From assembly GCA_001792895.1 (NCBI GenBank), contig MARA01000047.1, positions 219,806 to 283,805 of the forward strand: a stretch of 64,000 bases of DNA. The letters are read 5' to 3'. The notes under the pieces were generated by a model that was not told where the DNA came from, ran no database searches, and worked only from the letters and a program-made list of their open reading frames with translations. Positions 1-10,313 of this stretch are shown piece after piece. Each line of letters opens with the position of its first letter. Within the stretch, counting starts at the first letter, position 1. Source of the DNA: Lentinus brumalis. Its lineage: Eukaryota > Basidiomycota > Agaricomycetes > Polyporales > Polyporaceae. Both the position numbers and the translations under genes were made by a program.

Positions 1-1075
1 AAGCGCGAGTCTCACAGGCATTTGCGATGATGACTTGAGGTCCGGAGCCGGTCAGTGCTTCGAAAGAGCGAGGTTCTCCCACAAGTCCGATTGACATGCA
101 AGTTCCGTTTCTCGTGCAATAATCGGACACGCAACCTCGAGCGTCGCAGCTATGGGTGTCAGATTCGTCAGGTCCCATGTTGGGCTACAACGTCCCGGAT
201 CATGATGCTTCCCCTTCGTATCCGCGATACACCTGACCGAGGGTCTGAGCTGCAACAGAGCTTGCCAATCCTCATAAGCGGTAACGGGAACAGGCTTGGC
301 GTCTTCATTCCAAGCGACGCAGAAGCAGAAGCCCTTGCCGTATATCAGCGGCGGTGAAATGGAGGACGTGTACAGTACTCACGTTCGCCCACCTCATCCA
401 CGAGCACAATCGGCGGCCGCATCTGCTTCAGCGCAGCGGGGTTGTCAGACGAAAAATTAAGAGTCCGTCCTCAAGTGAATACGTAGTGTAAGCAAAGTGT
501 AAGAGGCCACGGATGAGGCGAAATGACTCACAGACAAAGCATACAGATGAGAGTCGGTCATGCACTGTTTGCCAGAGAGGGTATACGAGGACGAGTTCGA
601 AGAGTTGTTTCGAGTAGACCTCGTACGCCGCTGATCGCCCGTCGTTGTCAGTGGGCCGCCACCGGTGGCGCCGAGCTGTGAATCTTGTCAGCCATAGTCT
701 GCAATACGTTCAGAAGGAGCGCTACCGGTGTTGAGTTATGAAACGCGTGGCGAGATTTGAAAGCTGGCGGGTGATCTCGCGGTGTGTGGCCGTGTTCAAT
801 GCGGTCTCGTCAGTCCACGACTCTTCGGCGGCTGTCGCAGCAATACTGGCTTGGGAAGTTTGAGATTTGGGAGAGGGAGAGGCAGGTGCTGAATAAAGAA
901 TGAGGAGCATGTATATGAGGGACTGAAAGACTCACTCTTACACGGCTCGCAGCGGGAGGACCAGCGCTTGCAATAGCTCCGACATGGTCATGATCCCTAA
1001 GAGGCGTACATGATGCTGCCGGCGAATGCTTGGCTGGAGAGCTCACCAACGCATCGTCGTCCGTCTTTCTCCCTG
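1..1075 (-). pseudogene. Truncated paralog of the 2313-3485 gene
   Basis: On the minus strand, about 600-535 reads as a peptide ending SHLYALS before a GT donor. About 455-385 then encodes NPAALKQMRPPIVLVDE. These match the IASDTHLYDLF and RAALAEMKPPVVFVDD segments of the gene at 2313-3485. Farther right, about 930-1030 resembles the promoter of that gene (about 3780-3870), with the shared words actcactctta and gaccagcgc. The N-terminal coding part expected between about 620 and 850 is missing, and no complete frame remains. I infer a decayed tandem duplicate. The window edge cuts its 3' side, so the real C-terminus is not known. Confidence 0.55.
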
Positions 1076-1353
1076 GAGGACTACCGGCCGCCACACCGCT
1101 GCAGCCTGCCACGCCGAGGATCCAGACCGCTGCGCATACGTAGGCATACGTCACAGCAGTGTATATTCAGTGAGGAGACTGAGGTCAACATTAAAGACGT
1201 GATTATGATAGTGACGCTTTAACTGACCTGACCTGAGCCCGTACTAGGCAGCCAAATCCGTAGTCGCGAAGGGGTGGAAGAGGTTGGGGAAGAGGTGGCA
1301 TAGCCGTATTCGGAAGTCAACGCGCTTGAGCCACTGGCAACATCAGTAAACCG

Positions 1354-1877
1354 CCAAATTTATTAGTCGACTTACAGCTGTTATCATATCGATAGAGACT
1401 TCGCTACACCTACGTAAAGATGTTCGGCAGAGGCGGACCATGAAAAAAGGTACCACGAATCCAACTCAGTCTGGGCGGCGTCCTCGCGTAGGTTCGCTAG
1501 AGAGCGGACTCAAAATGTTGATGAAGTCCGACCTCTTCCGAACATCTTTACATAGGTGTCTCGAAGTCTCTATCGATATGATAACAGCTGTAGATCATCT
1601 TCGCACAACTTGGAAGGCCGTTAAGAGCCCTAAGAGAGGCGCTTATGGCCTGTGGCTGTGTCCTCCCAAGTGACCCCAAAGTCAAGTTTCAGTTGCACCT
1701 TTCGTTCTCGCTCAAATCATGTCCGTTTGCCTTGCGAGTTTATGGGCACGGCAACCACATGTGCAGGTATGATCTCTTCAAATTTGAGAGAGAACGGGTG
1801 AGGGGGCGTGGCGATATCGCCGGCGCTAGAATTCTGCTAATTACAGCTAAGACGTTTAAGTTGGCTAATAAATATCG
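1354..1877. mobile_element. Dispersed repeat copy 1, split by a MITE
   Basis: The ends are inverted repeats: ATTTATTAGtCGACTTA on the left, and on the right the complement of ATTTATTAGCCAACTTA. The same roughly 300-bp unit occurs at 52402-52702. Shared internal words include ggcctgtggctgtgtcc and ggcgatatcgccggcgct. Copy 1 is longer because a second element (1375-1590) is inserted in it. There is no coding capacity. It looks like a short non-autonomous DNA element. Its outer boundary and target duplication could not be fixed from two copies. Confidence 0.7.
1375..1590. mobile_element. MITE with 60-bp inverted repeats, TA target
   Basis: The first and last roughly 60 bases are inverted repeats beginning CAGCTGTTATCATATCGATA and differing at only a few positions. 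The element is 216 bp long and flanked by TA on both sides (1373-1374 and 1591-1592). Copy 2 of the host repeat at 52402-52702 lacks this insert and reads straight through the site with a single TA. TA duplication is the signature of Tc1/mariner-type transposition. No protein is encoded. Confidence 0.85.
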
Positions 1878-2312
1878 TGAAGTTCTGATGAATTCCCGCC
1901 CAGTTCCCGCCGACGCCCGAGTCCGTCCACTTCCACGCATCTCACTTAGGTAGATATCCTTGGCTTGAGTCGAGCGCACCCCTTACCAGTAGTTTTCAAG
2001 TGGCACAATGCAGGAAGATGGTGTTCGATGCGAAGAAGTCCCAGTCATCACGGTCACTTACAGCGGCCAAACTTGCGGGTTCTCTTACACTCCCGAGCAC
2101 TGTTCTATTCATACAGCAAGACACAGATACTATAATTGCAATACTCTATGGCATATGCAGCGCTCAAGGGAGAGTGTTATGCGCGCACTATTGCCAGAAT
2201 TGCGTCAGAACACGAGTCATGTAGAGAGGATGTCAGGATCTTACCTCTGATTCTCAGCAGCGTCGTCTTCCTCGTCATTGATTGATCCATCTTGCTACTT
2301 GAAGAGCAGCTA
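1878..2312. other. Intergenic stretch, no gene recognised
   Basis: This lies between the dispersed repeat and the 3' end of the minus-strand gene at 2313. An 80-codon plus-strand frame (2008-2250) has no recognisable motif and is probably chance. Confidence 0.5.
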
Positions 2313-3485
2313 CTACTTAGTGGGTCTGAAGTCAGCTGATGGTTCGTCAGACTCGAACATATTACAATATGACGCGCCTTCTCTCTGATCGTCCACGAAC
2401 ACAACTGGCGGCTTCATTTCGGCCAACGCAGCCCGGATATCGACGGGTACTACCTCTCCGTCCTAGCAGCACGATAAGCACAGTACAAGTACGGGAAGAA
2501 GGAGATCATAAGCTCACAAAGAGATCATAGAGGTGCGTGTCACTCGCAATCGCGATCTTGGGTTGAGTCTTGTCCTGCATCCCCTTGAGGCGATCTGACA
2601 TAATAGATGTGTGGTGAGGCGCACCTTAAACCGATACTCCAAGATATAATCCAGAAGATCGTTCACGGGGTCGTACATCTGTCGAAGGAAGACCCGTGTC
2701 AAAGCTATGGAACGTCACCATGAAAGACGCACCGATGCGACGGTTCCCTCTACATCTCCATCCTTTTGGTGGGCCTCTTGATCCTTCATCCTGAAGTAGT
2801 TTATAAACAGAGTTTGGTCCTTCAGACTGACCTGGTTGGAAGCCATCCAAGCCTGGTCGCCCTGCACGCCGAAGTGGCTCCGGAATGCGCCACGACCACA
2901 TTCGGATGTCTTGACGATGCCCGAGATGAACAGCAGAGGTACTTCGTCCAGGTCCAGGTCGTTGCTATCGAGAAAGGCGTTCCATCGCTGGAAATTGGCC
3001 CTCATGTAAGCTACGAAGCTCCTGGAAGGGTGTATCTGCAAGCGATCGACCGGAGGGGCGAAGGATGAGAACGCGCTTCCAGCGGGAGCGGCAGACCGAT
3101 CCAGCGTGGGGGACATGCCAAGTCGAGTCGGTGATATGGCAGTCGAGTCTGATCCGCCGCCACCTTGGACCTGTACGTACTTGACACTGCGGTCCACAAG
3201 CGTAATCCTGCCCACCTCCTCCTGCTGCAACTCCACCTGAAAAGGCTCGTAGTTGTACGGTAACCCGTGGATATGCGACGGGTCGTCGTCAAGCAAAGTG
3301 GTGTTGAAGACGCGGTGAAAACCACCTTGGAAGTAGTAACCAACGTCGCCGATTTGGATATCATGCCTGTCCCCAGACTTTGGGAACCATATAGGGTACC
3401 CAAGGCGGCAGCCGAACAGTTGCTTGGCGTAGACTACGTAATCCACGTCGTCTGGTTTCGGCTCGCAGTTGTTGTCCTCTGTCAT
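2313..3485 (-). CDS. Basidiomycete-specific conserved protein, function unknown
   Basis: The translation from about 3485 contains YVVYAKQLFGCRLGYPIWFP and then IQIGDVGYYFQGGFHRVFN, hallmarks of a large uncharacterised agaricomycete family. Downstream are DPVNDLLDYILEYRF and, after a junction, KIAIASDTHLYDLF. A last exon encodes RAALAEMKPPVVFVDD and ends at a stop at 2313. The intron with donor near 2516 and acceptor near 2465 is clear. Near 2600 the frame changes between EYRFK and RLKGM, with only about 30 nt between. That is too short for a normal intron, so a small indel is possible. The start is set at Met 3485, although the frame stays open to 3584. The outer KDZ element is inserted just upstream. 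The family has no known function. Confidence 0.65.
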
Positions 3486-3795
3486 GCTACCCAGGCGGCG
3501 CACTGACGACACCAGCGCGGTTGCCAGCACAGTCACTGCACGCAAGATCGTCAGTACCACAAATTTCTTCGATCTGTACGACACGAAGCGACGGATAGAC
3601 AGTAGTTAGTCACTCTGTGATAAGTACTTACCCTTGTTCAAGTTATGCTTTGTGTTGTGTTTCACTGCAGTCTTGTCATTCAACGATACGAGGGCGGGCT
3701 TTCAAGTGGCGGTACATACTTTCAATATCTGAATGAGGGAGAAGTCGAAGGGAGAATGGGCGGGAATGGTGATGGGTGAGAGGACACGACTCACT

Positions 3796-3803
3796 CTTAT
3801 ATA
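3796..3803 (-). promoter_or_regulatory. TATA box of the 2313-3485 gene
   Basis: The minus strand reads TATATAAG about 300 bp upstream of the chosen start codon. The paralogous segment near 930-945 keeps the surrounding sequence but not the TATA core. The outer transposon ends about 70 bp farther upstream. Confidence 0.5.
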
Positions 3804-3866
3804 GGCCGGTGGCGGACCAGCGCCTGTAGCAATTCGGACTTGTCAGGATCCCTACGAGGCAAGAGG

Positions 3867-3960
3867 CATCCATCGAGAACGTCCGGGGGACTAGGAATTC
3901 TCTCCACGGAGAGCTCCACGGAGGGCTCCATGGAGAGCCACGCGTGTCCGTCACAGCTGG
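3867..3960. repeat. Left end of outer element: TSD, TIR, subterminal motif
   Basis: Holds the left copy of the 8-bp duplication (3867-3874), the terminal GAGAACGTCCG, and the 18-bp inverted repeat at 3900-3917. The motif CTCCACGGAG is repeated just inside and is itself nearly palindromic. Confidence 0.65.
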
Positions 3961-4467
3961 GTCACAAGTGACTGACGCGCCGCCCCCGTGACCGTCCGTG
4001 CTCTCCGCCCTCCTCCCGCCGTCACGACGCTTTGGCCGCCACTCGTCGGCGACCTTCTGCACGCCATCATGGCCCGCACGCATCGCTCCTCGCTTAACTC
4101 CCTTCCACCACCACACGCCACTCGACCAGCATGAATCTCCTCGAGCTCAACCACCTCCTCACCACGCACCCGAGGTCAACAAGCTTCTTCCTACTTGGAA
4201 CGACCTTGTCCAATTCTGCGACCTCGTTTGGTGGCTGAAGGCTGAAATATTGGCCTCACGACCGCCGGGAGACGCCACTGCGCCACCCGCCCTGCCTGCA
4301 CACGTTGGAGGATTCCTCGGCACTGTGTTCTCCCTCCCCATCGGAGATATCAAGCGGTTATGGGTCGTTCTTCGAGAGCTTGCCTGGGAGGACGAGAAGT
4401 CCGGTACTCTGCAGCAGCGCCGCGCGCACGCGCTGCTGCTGTTCTTCCTCAAGTATGGCAAGGAGTA

Positions 4468-4560
4468 CGACCTATCACATACTGACAGTAGAATGTTACT
4501 GGGTTGTTGTCCCACCGGTGGACATTATACGCAGGTATTGCAGAGGGCCCGGTACCAGCC
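4468..4560. repeat. Left TSD and inverted end of inner KDZ element
   Basis: CGACCTAT at 4468-4475 is the target duplication, and the element begins CACATACTG. TTGTTGTCCCACCGG (4504-4518) and GCAGAGGGCCCGG (4540-4552) pair with the right end. Identity to the right end is only about 60 percent overall. Confidence 0.8.
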
Positions 4561-5585
4561 GGTGAGCACGGAATACAGGCCGCGTCTTGTCGGCCGGTAG
4601 GTCGGACTACGGGTGTCCGGCGAACGGTGTTCTGACGCACTGTGGGGTGTGGTAAGAGGCTGTTGGCGGTCTGTACCTGGCGTGTAGCCTGTTCGAGGGT
4701 CCGGTTAATCGCGAATTGACATGCGGGCACGGCGATCGTGCTCCTATGGTTGACGCGGGTTCAGAGTTTCGTTCTAGAACCAGAACCATGCAGGGCAGGT
4801 GCTTATGATCCCGTAGAGGACCGGTGGGTGCGGTGTCTCGACGGACCCAGCGGGAAACAGTTCTCAATCTTAGATATCTGCCAGTGCATCATCTCGGCGA
4901 ACACCTCACCGGCAACTGTGACCTGCGAGTACGCTGGGAAGGTATATATTGGGACCTAGGTCATGAATGGTTGATGAAAGCAGGGATGATCCCCGCTCTG
5001 CCTGCACAGCTACGGCATATGTTTGTCAACCTGTCAGTAATTGTCCAGGGGTCTGCTAGAGCTTCTGAGCGACACACAATTCAGATATTTGGGCATATCA
5101 GAGCCCAGAACGCAGGAACCCCTTTGCTAAAATTTGGGAGGATCGACAATATGGTTGAGATGCATCTTCCACTCAGTCTAGCAACCATGCGAGGCTGTTC
5201 CCGTGTCTTCCGCGACTTTTATTGAAGACACACATTAGCCGAGTTTACTCACCGGCCGGTAGCGACACCGGGGCTACTGACCATGCAGCAATGCGCTGCG
5301 GCTCAATATGTCCCATTCTTTGGAGACTACATGCGTCAGGCTCTTGCACGCAGGGAATGCGGGTTCCGAGCATGTCTGATATTTACCGCTGCAGTCCGTA
5401 ATATCCACTTACCTTCACACCGGCCGTCAGTGGTGATACATACGTACGCATACCGGCCGGTCGCGCAAAATAGAACATGTGGCTCATCGGCCGGTAGCAT
5501 GAACTATATCGCGGCACATAGCATTCAGTTCATGAAGGGAATGAATCGGCCACATCATTGTTTATAGCGGCAGATATGAACTAAC
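4561..5585. repeat. Left subterminal region with GGCCGG motifs, no gene
   Basis: Some 1 kb without a credible coding frame. The 10-bp palindrome ACCGGCCGGT occurs exactly at 5251-5260 and 5452-5461. Near copies lie at 4591-4598, 5419-5425 and 5488-5495. Similar motifs fill the right subterminal region. Clustered subterminal motifs are the usual binding sites of DNA transposases; that role is inferred here. Confidence 0.6.
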
Positions 5586-6745
5586 CTAGTCCTCCTCAGC
5601 GGACGAATCTCCTGCGCTCCTTACCGGCGAACCGGGTCCGTGCCCCAGCGGCATAGTGCGGCCGACCAGGGGCGGAGCCAAGTCGTCGGACGATGAACTG
5701 TAGCTGGTGGACGGCGAGGACACGGCATCGGCGTAATTCGTCGCTCCTGAGTGAATAACGAGCGGCGCATGTTGGTCCACGTCCGAAGCGTCTGCCGAGC
5801 CTGATAACATGGATGAGGAGGACGATTCGGCGTAGTGGGCGGTGCGACGGTGCGGGCCGGGGGATGAGAGGGGGGAGCGCTCTTCGGGGAATGTAGCTGC
5901 AGCGGATAGTGCCACGAGTGGAGCCAGATACGGCGAGGATTGCGTCGAATCGTCTGTGAAGCGTGCAAGGTCGTCCTCATCAGATGATAGAGTATACAGA
6001 GAATTGCCGACCAACGGCGGTTGGATATCGACCTCGTCAGAGCTATCGCCGCTCTCCGACGCATCATATCCTCCTGGCGACGCCGGACGCGCTTGGCTAT
6101 GAAGCAGCGGTGCATCATATGGCTCCTGTTCGGAGCCAGATACGCTATCCAGCGACGACTCTGGCCGGCTATAAACTGCTTCATCATCGGAAGACATGGC
6201 AAACGGCTCCTCATAGGCTTCCCGGTCTGCTGCGTCCGTGCTGACTAAGGGTGCGGCCCATTTGGCGGACGGAGAGGATGATGCAACAGAGGCGCGTTCC
6301 GCATCACCCAGATTGCGGAGGTAGGATGGTGCGTCTGTCACAGGAGGTGTCGCCAGCGATAGTCCCTGAGGAACATTGTAAGCCATGCATCCATACAGAG
6401 AGCACGATGAGCATTGTACTAGTACCTGGATGGGCCGGGACAGTATGCGCAATGCGGCCGTCTCGCCGCGCGGGGCAGACTCCTGGCTGGACGGCATAGA
6501 GTAGGTTCCACTTCGTTGAGGGGAGATGCCGTGCTGTCCCACAAGGAAGCTGACTTGCGAAACCTCGGGAGATGGAGAGCGAATGCGGACACGGCGGATT
6601 GGACGGCTAGATTCCCCGGCTGCAAAGCGCGTGTCAGCAATCGTACAATACGCCATGGCGTAATACAATTACCAAACCAGACAGGATCGGATGATGCCCG
6701 AGGCCGTTTGGGCAGATACTCGAAGTGACCTACAATTGAAGACAT
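5586..6745 (-). CDS. Ser-rich acidic protein with APLV repeats, transposon cargo
   Basis: Starts at ATG 6745 with MSSIVGHFEYLPKRPRASSD. A 53-nt intron (GTAATT...TTTGCAG) joins in frame to AGESSRPIRRVRIRSPSPEV. A second intron follows RPIQ near 6431-6371. The rest is low complexity, rich in Ser, Asp and Glu, and ends AGDSSAEED. A short hydrophobic motif (APLV, PPLV or APLL) recurs at least six times, each time followed by an acidic, Ser-rich linker. This looks intrinsically disordered, like a transcription-activating or protein-binding tail. No enzyme motif is seen. It lies at the left end of the inner KDZ element, divergent from the Cys6-cluster gene. I do not recognise the family. Confidence 0.6.
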
Positions 6746-7044
6746 GTTAGCACCTGCAGTGCGCCGGTGTAATAACGGCTCACATCTACCCCTGCGCATT
6801 GTGGAAGGAATCGCGCGGAAGGGGCTCTTGTGGTCTTGTGCTCAAGCATGCATTGCTGGTGGGCAGATCTCCGAGATATCGGGCTCATCGGAGCATGCTG
6901 CGCTGCAGCGTGGCAAACGGCCGCCGCCGCGCGCGTGCCTCCGGCGAGGCATGCACCGTTCCCCGCACCCTGCGTCCTCTTCTCCGAGCTTCTTCTCCCG
7001 CCTCTCTGTTGCTGTACTCGCACTCTGTGTCTATCTATCATTCT
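6746..7044. promoter_or_regulatory. Divergent promoter region inside KDZ element
   Basis: A 299-bp spacer separates two divergent cargo genes (starts at 6745 minus and 7045 plus). A pyrimidine-rich run (about 6960-7040) precedes the plus-strand start. No exact ACCGGCCGGT is present. Confidence 0.35.
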
Positions 7045-10000
7045 ATGGCTACCCACACATCCTCCAAGACTAAGCCGGTCCCTCTCCCGGAGCCTACGGA
7101 GACGCAAATCGCGGAGGCCAGTCTCTACGCTTCGGAGCTTCACTATGGCTACTACGAACGACCGAAGATTGGCAATCCGCTGCGCGGACGATGGGAGAAG
7201 TACTACAAGAAGAAGATAGTCAAACTTTGTATGTTGCTTGCCCAAGCTCAATTCACTGATCTTCCCCGATCGCTCTCGCCTGCGCATACCAGTCCAACGC
7301 TGTCGTGCTTGGAGTCCGCCCGGACATTGACTTCGAGGCTATACACCCTGACGGCGCAAAGTATCCCGCAGTAGATCCTCCTCCGACCGTTCCCCGCCTT
7401 GCCTACAAACCGACCAGACGGGGGCAAGTTCGCCTCGACTTCAATCCAGCTCCGTACAGCGGCTGGTGGAAGAGGTCGAAATCATGTGAGTAGAAGCATC
7501 CCCGTACGTCTTTCGTCCGGTCGCATGATGCAGTATCGTCTAGCAGCCGCGTCGAGAGCTACGCCAGCCACTGACTCCACGGATGCCGCCCCGTCAGGCA
7601 AGACTCCTGCTGCTACGCTACACAAAGCCCCGGCGAAGCTCATAGGACGCTCCCAGGAAGCCGGGAAGGGAGCGTCCTCTGCGGAGAGAACTCGTAAGGG
7701 GAAGGCCCGAGAGACGGCCACTGTGTCCTCTGCAAGCCCTGGCCCTTCCACGGCGGACGTCTCGCAAGAGGAGGGCGAGCATACCGGAGGTGCGTCGCGG
7801 GGCCGCGGCTCAGGGCGGGTTACGCGAGCATCCTCGAGAGCACCCTCCATGCCGCCGCCCGAGGAGAAGTCCCGCGAGCCCTCTGCAACGTCCGCAAGCA
7901 AGCGGCGAAAGACGAGCGATGCCCATGACGGCCCAATCAAGAAAGCGAAGCGTTATGACATCCCGGAGGAGCCCGACTTCGCCGAGGAATCTATCCGGCC
8001 TGGCTGGCTGCTTCACGTACGTCTCCCGCTGCGATAATCCGTATCGGGGCTGACATCGCCGCCGCAGCCTGATCCCTGTGAGAGGTGCCAGAGTTCGAGC
8101 GCAAACCCGGAGAGCAAGTGCTACTACAGCCCATTCGCCGGGGCCGTATGTCACTGGTGCAGCAAGAACAAGGCGAAGTGCACGCACTCCATCCCCCCTC
8201 TTGGAAAGAACAAACTCCTCGCGGGTTACTTGACGTGGAGGTACGTGAAGCAAACCGAGGACCCCAAGACTTACGGTGATCCTGTCGATCCTGCCACCGT
8301 CGTCAAGCTTTTCAAGGAGGCCGGCGTACCCTCGTGGTTCAAGGAGCAGTTCGATGCAGCCACTGACTATGACCGCGGTGACCCCGACTACACTCCAGAT
8401 CTCCAGCCGTCTTTGGCCAGTCGTCGCCGGAGCAAGAAGTCGCAGAGAGGCGCATCGCCAGCGCAGGCTCCGCCACCTCCTACCCAACGCACACGCGGAA
8501 AGGGACGGTCGATGTCAGTGGCTTCAAGCGATGCTGGTACCGCCATGGATGTCGATGCTGCGTCGGATGTAGCACCTTCGGGTTCAGATGGCTCGGGACG
8601 CCATGGTCAGATGGAGGTTGCGAGGGACGTGCCCAGCGACACTGATACACCGAGGCTGGGGGATGCCTTGCAGAGCAGCGGTGGACTTGAAGCTATGTAC
8701 CGGATGCGCTCGACTCCCATCACTCCCGGGGGAAACGCAGGAGCAGCGCGGGCCAATGCCACACCACGTCTGGCTGCCAGCGAGCAGCGGATGATCCCAC
8801 CAGAGATTGCAGGTGCGTTCCCCATAGCACGAAATGTGTTCCGCGGTGCTAACGGCTCGCACGAACACGGTAGATTCCTGGCGTTCGATAACATCACGGC
8901 TGTCACCTCCCAGCACGCGCGCGCATGCGCCGGACGATGTCGGACAGCCGACGACCCTCACGGAGTACATCGCGCTCCGTCACCCCATCCCCGCCGCCGC
9001 TCCAAGAGCTCCCGGAGACATCGGAATACCTCCACAGGCCCATCGCCCCCGGACGCCGCCAGGATCCATATTCCGGGTCGGGCGTGAGACTCGGGAGTTT
9101 GTTGATCGCTACTCCCGCGATGCATGGCATCTGGAGGCCGTAACAATGCACATGAACCTCGTCCACAACATGCTGATAGAGCTGCGCACACGGCTCGGTG
9201 CTCGTCGCGATGCACTGGGAACGCGGGTCTCTCTGGGAGATTCACCTACGGACGCGGTGGAGGAGCTCGTCGCCCATGCTGAGGGCATCATAGACGACTC
9301 TGGACTCATTGGCGATGCACTCGGCGGCCTACTCGACGTTCTCACGGACGTCTTTCACTCGCTGCGGCTGGTCATTCCCGCCTCAGGCTACGGCGCGCCC
9401 CTGGTCGAGCTCTTGGATACACTGCACCAGCTTCGTGCATTGTACTCGGAGAGCTGGGAGAAGTACGATGCGGTGCATCGCTCACTCGATCCGCTCTGGG
9501 ATGAGGTCCGGCGAGTGGCTGCCATCGGCCAGACACTCTCCGCACGATGTGACGCCCTACCGGATGATTGTACTGCTGCGGTGGAGCCTTTACTGCGTGA
9601 GTACAACGCCGCCATCGGGCTGCAATTGGCGGAGCTGCGCGAGGGGATAGCGCAGCCATTAGGGCGCATCATTGCGGTGCTCGAGGGGCAGGGAGACATA
9701 ACGGAGGATCGAGCGATCGCCATTCGCTCGGCGATCCAGGACGTGGTGCACGCGTTCGCCGGCTCTCGGATGGATATCGACACTGCTTCTCCGCCCGCTA
9801 GCCCTGTCCCACCGCCGATCCAGGCTGTCGCAGTCGTTGGCACTGCGCTGTCCGATTCCGTCGTAGGTCCAACCATGCCGTCAGTCGATGACTGCCTTGC
9901 GGCTCTGGCGTCGCTCTCCATCCGCGTCGATGCTCTTGAGAAGGATGCGTTGGACAGCAAACCCACCGCTGCGACAAGTACGCCCTCCTCCGACATCAAC

Positions 10001-10252
10001 TTGCAGGTGTACCTTGACAAGATAGGACTTACTGCTGACGTTCTGGAAAGCCTGATCGAAATGGCGAACGCGGAGGACGAGGACGAGGACGAGGAGGCGG
10101 ACGATGCCGAGAATGAGGACGCGCAGGACGCGGAGGAGGATGCAGCTGTTGAGCAGCAGTCGGAGGAGGAGGGAGAAATATCGCCGGTTCTTTCGGGCAG
10201 AGCCCCAGGTCGCACAAGGAGCGGTCAGTCAGGACCCCGTGGTATTCGGTAG
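7045..10252 (+). CDS. Cys6-cluster DNA-binding-like protein, transposon cargo
   Basis: Exon 1 begins MATHTSSKTKPVPLPEPTET. The first intron has donor GTATGT near 7229 and acceptor TTGGAG near 7314, which keeps the frame. Later introns follow WWKRSKS and GWLLH. A central cluster CERC-x9-C-x9-CHWC-x6-C (about 8072-8190) resembles a fungal Zn2Cys6 binuclear cluster with a longer first spacer. Basic Ser/Arg stretches flank it (SKRRKTSD, KKAKRYD). The C-terminal half (from about 9080) is helical, contains coiled-coil-like LVHNMLIELRTRLGARRD, and ends in a long Glu/Asp run. Plausibly a sequence-specific regulator of the element. The frame between about 8870 and 9090 is uncertain and may hold another intron or an indel. 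Confidence 0.6.
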
Positions 10253-10313
10253 CGGACATCAGGTTTGACTTGCGGGATAATACATTTCTACTGAACTATG
10301 AAATGGAATACAA

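Noticed and set aside
3676..4116. 146-codon minus-strand frame across the outer element's left end
   Set aside because: It spans the target duplication and promoter sequence and has no family resemblance.
9388..10215. 275-codon minus-strand Ser-rich frame
   Set aside because: Mirror of the Glu/Asp-rich coding strand of the Cys6-cluster gene.
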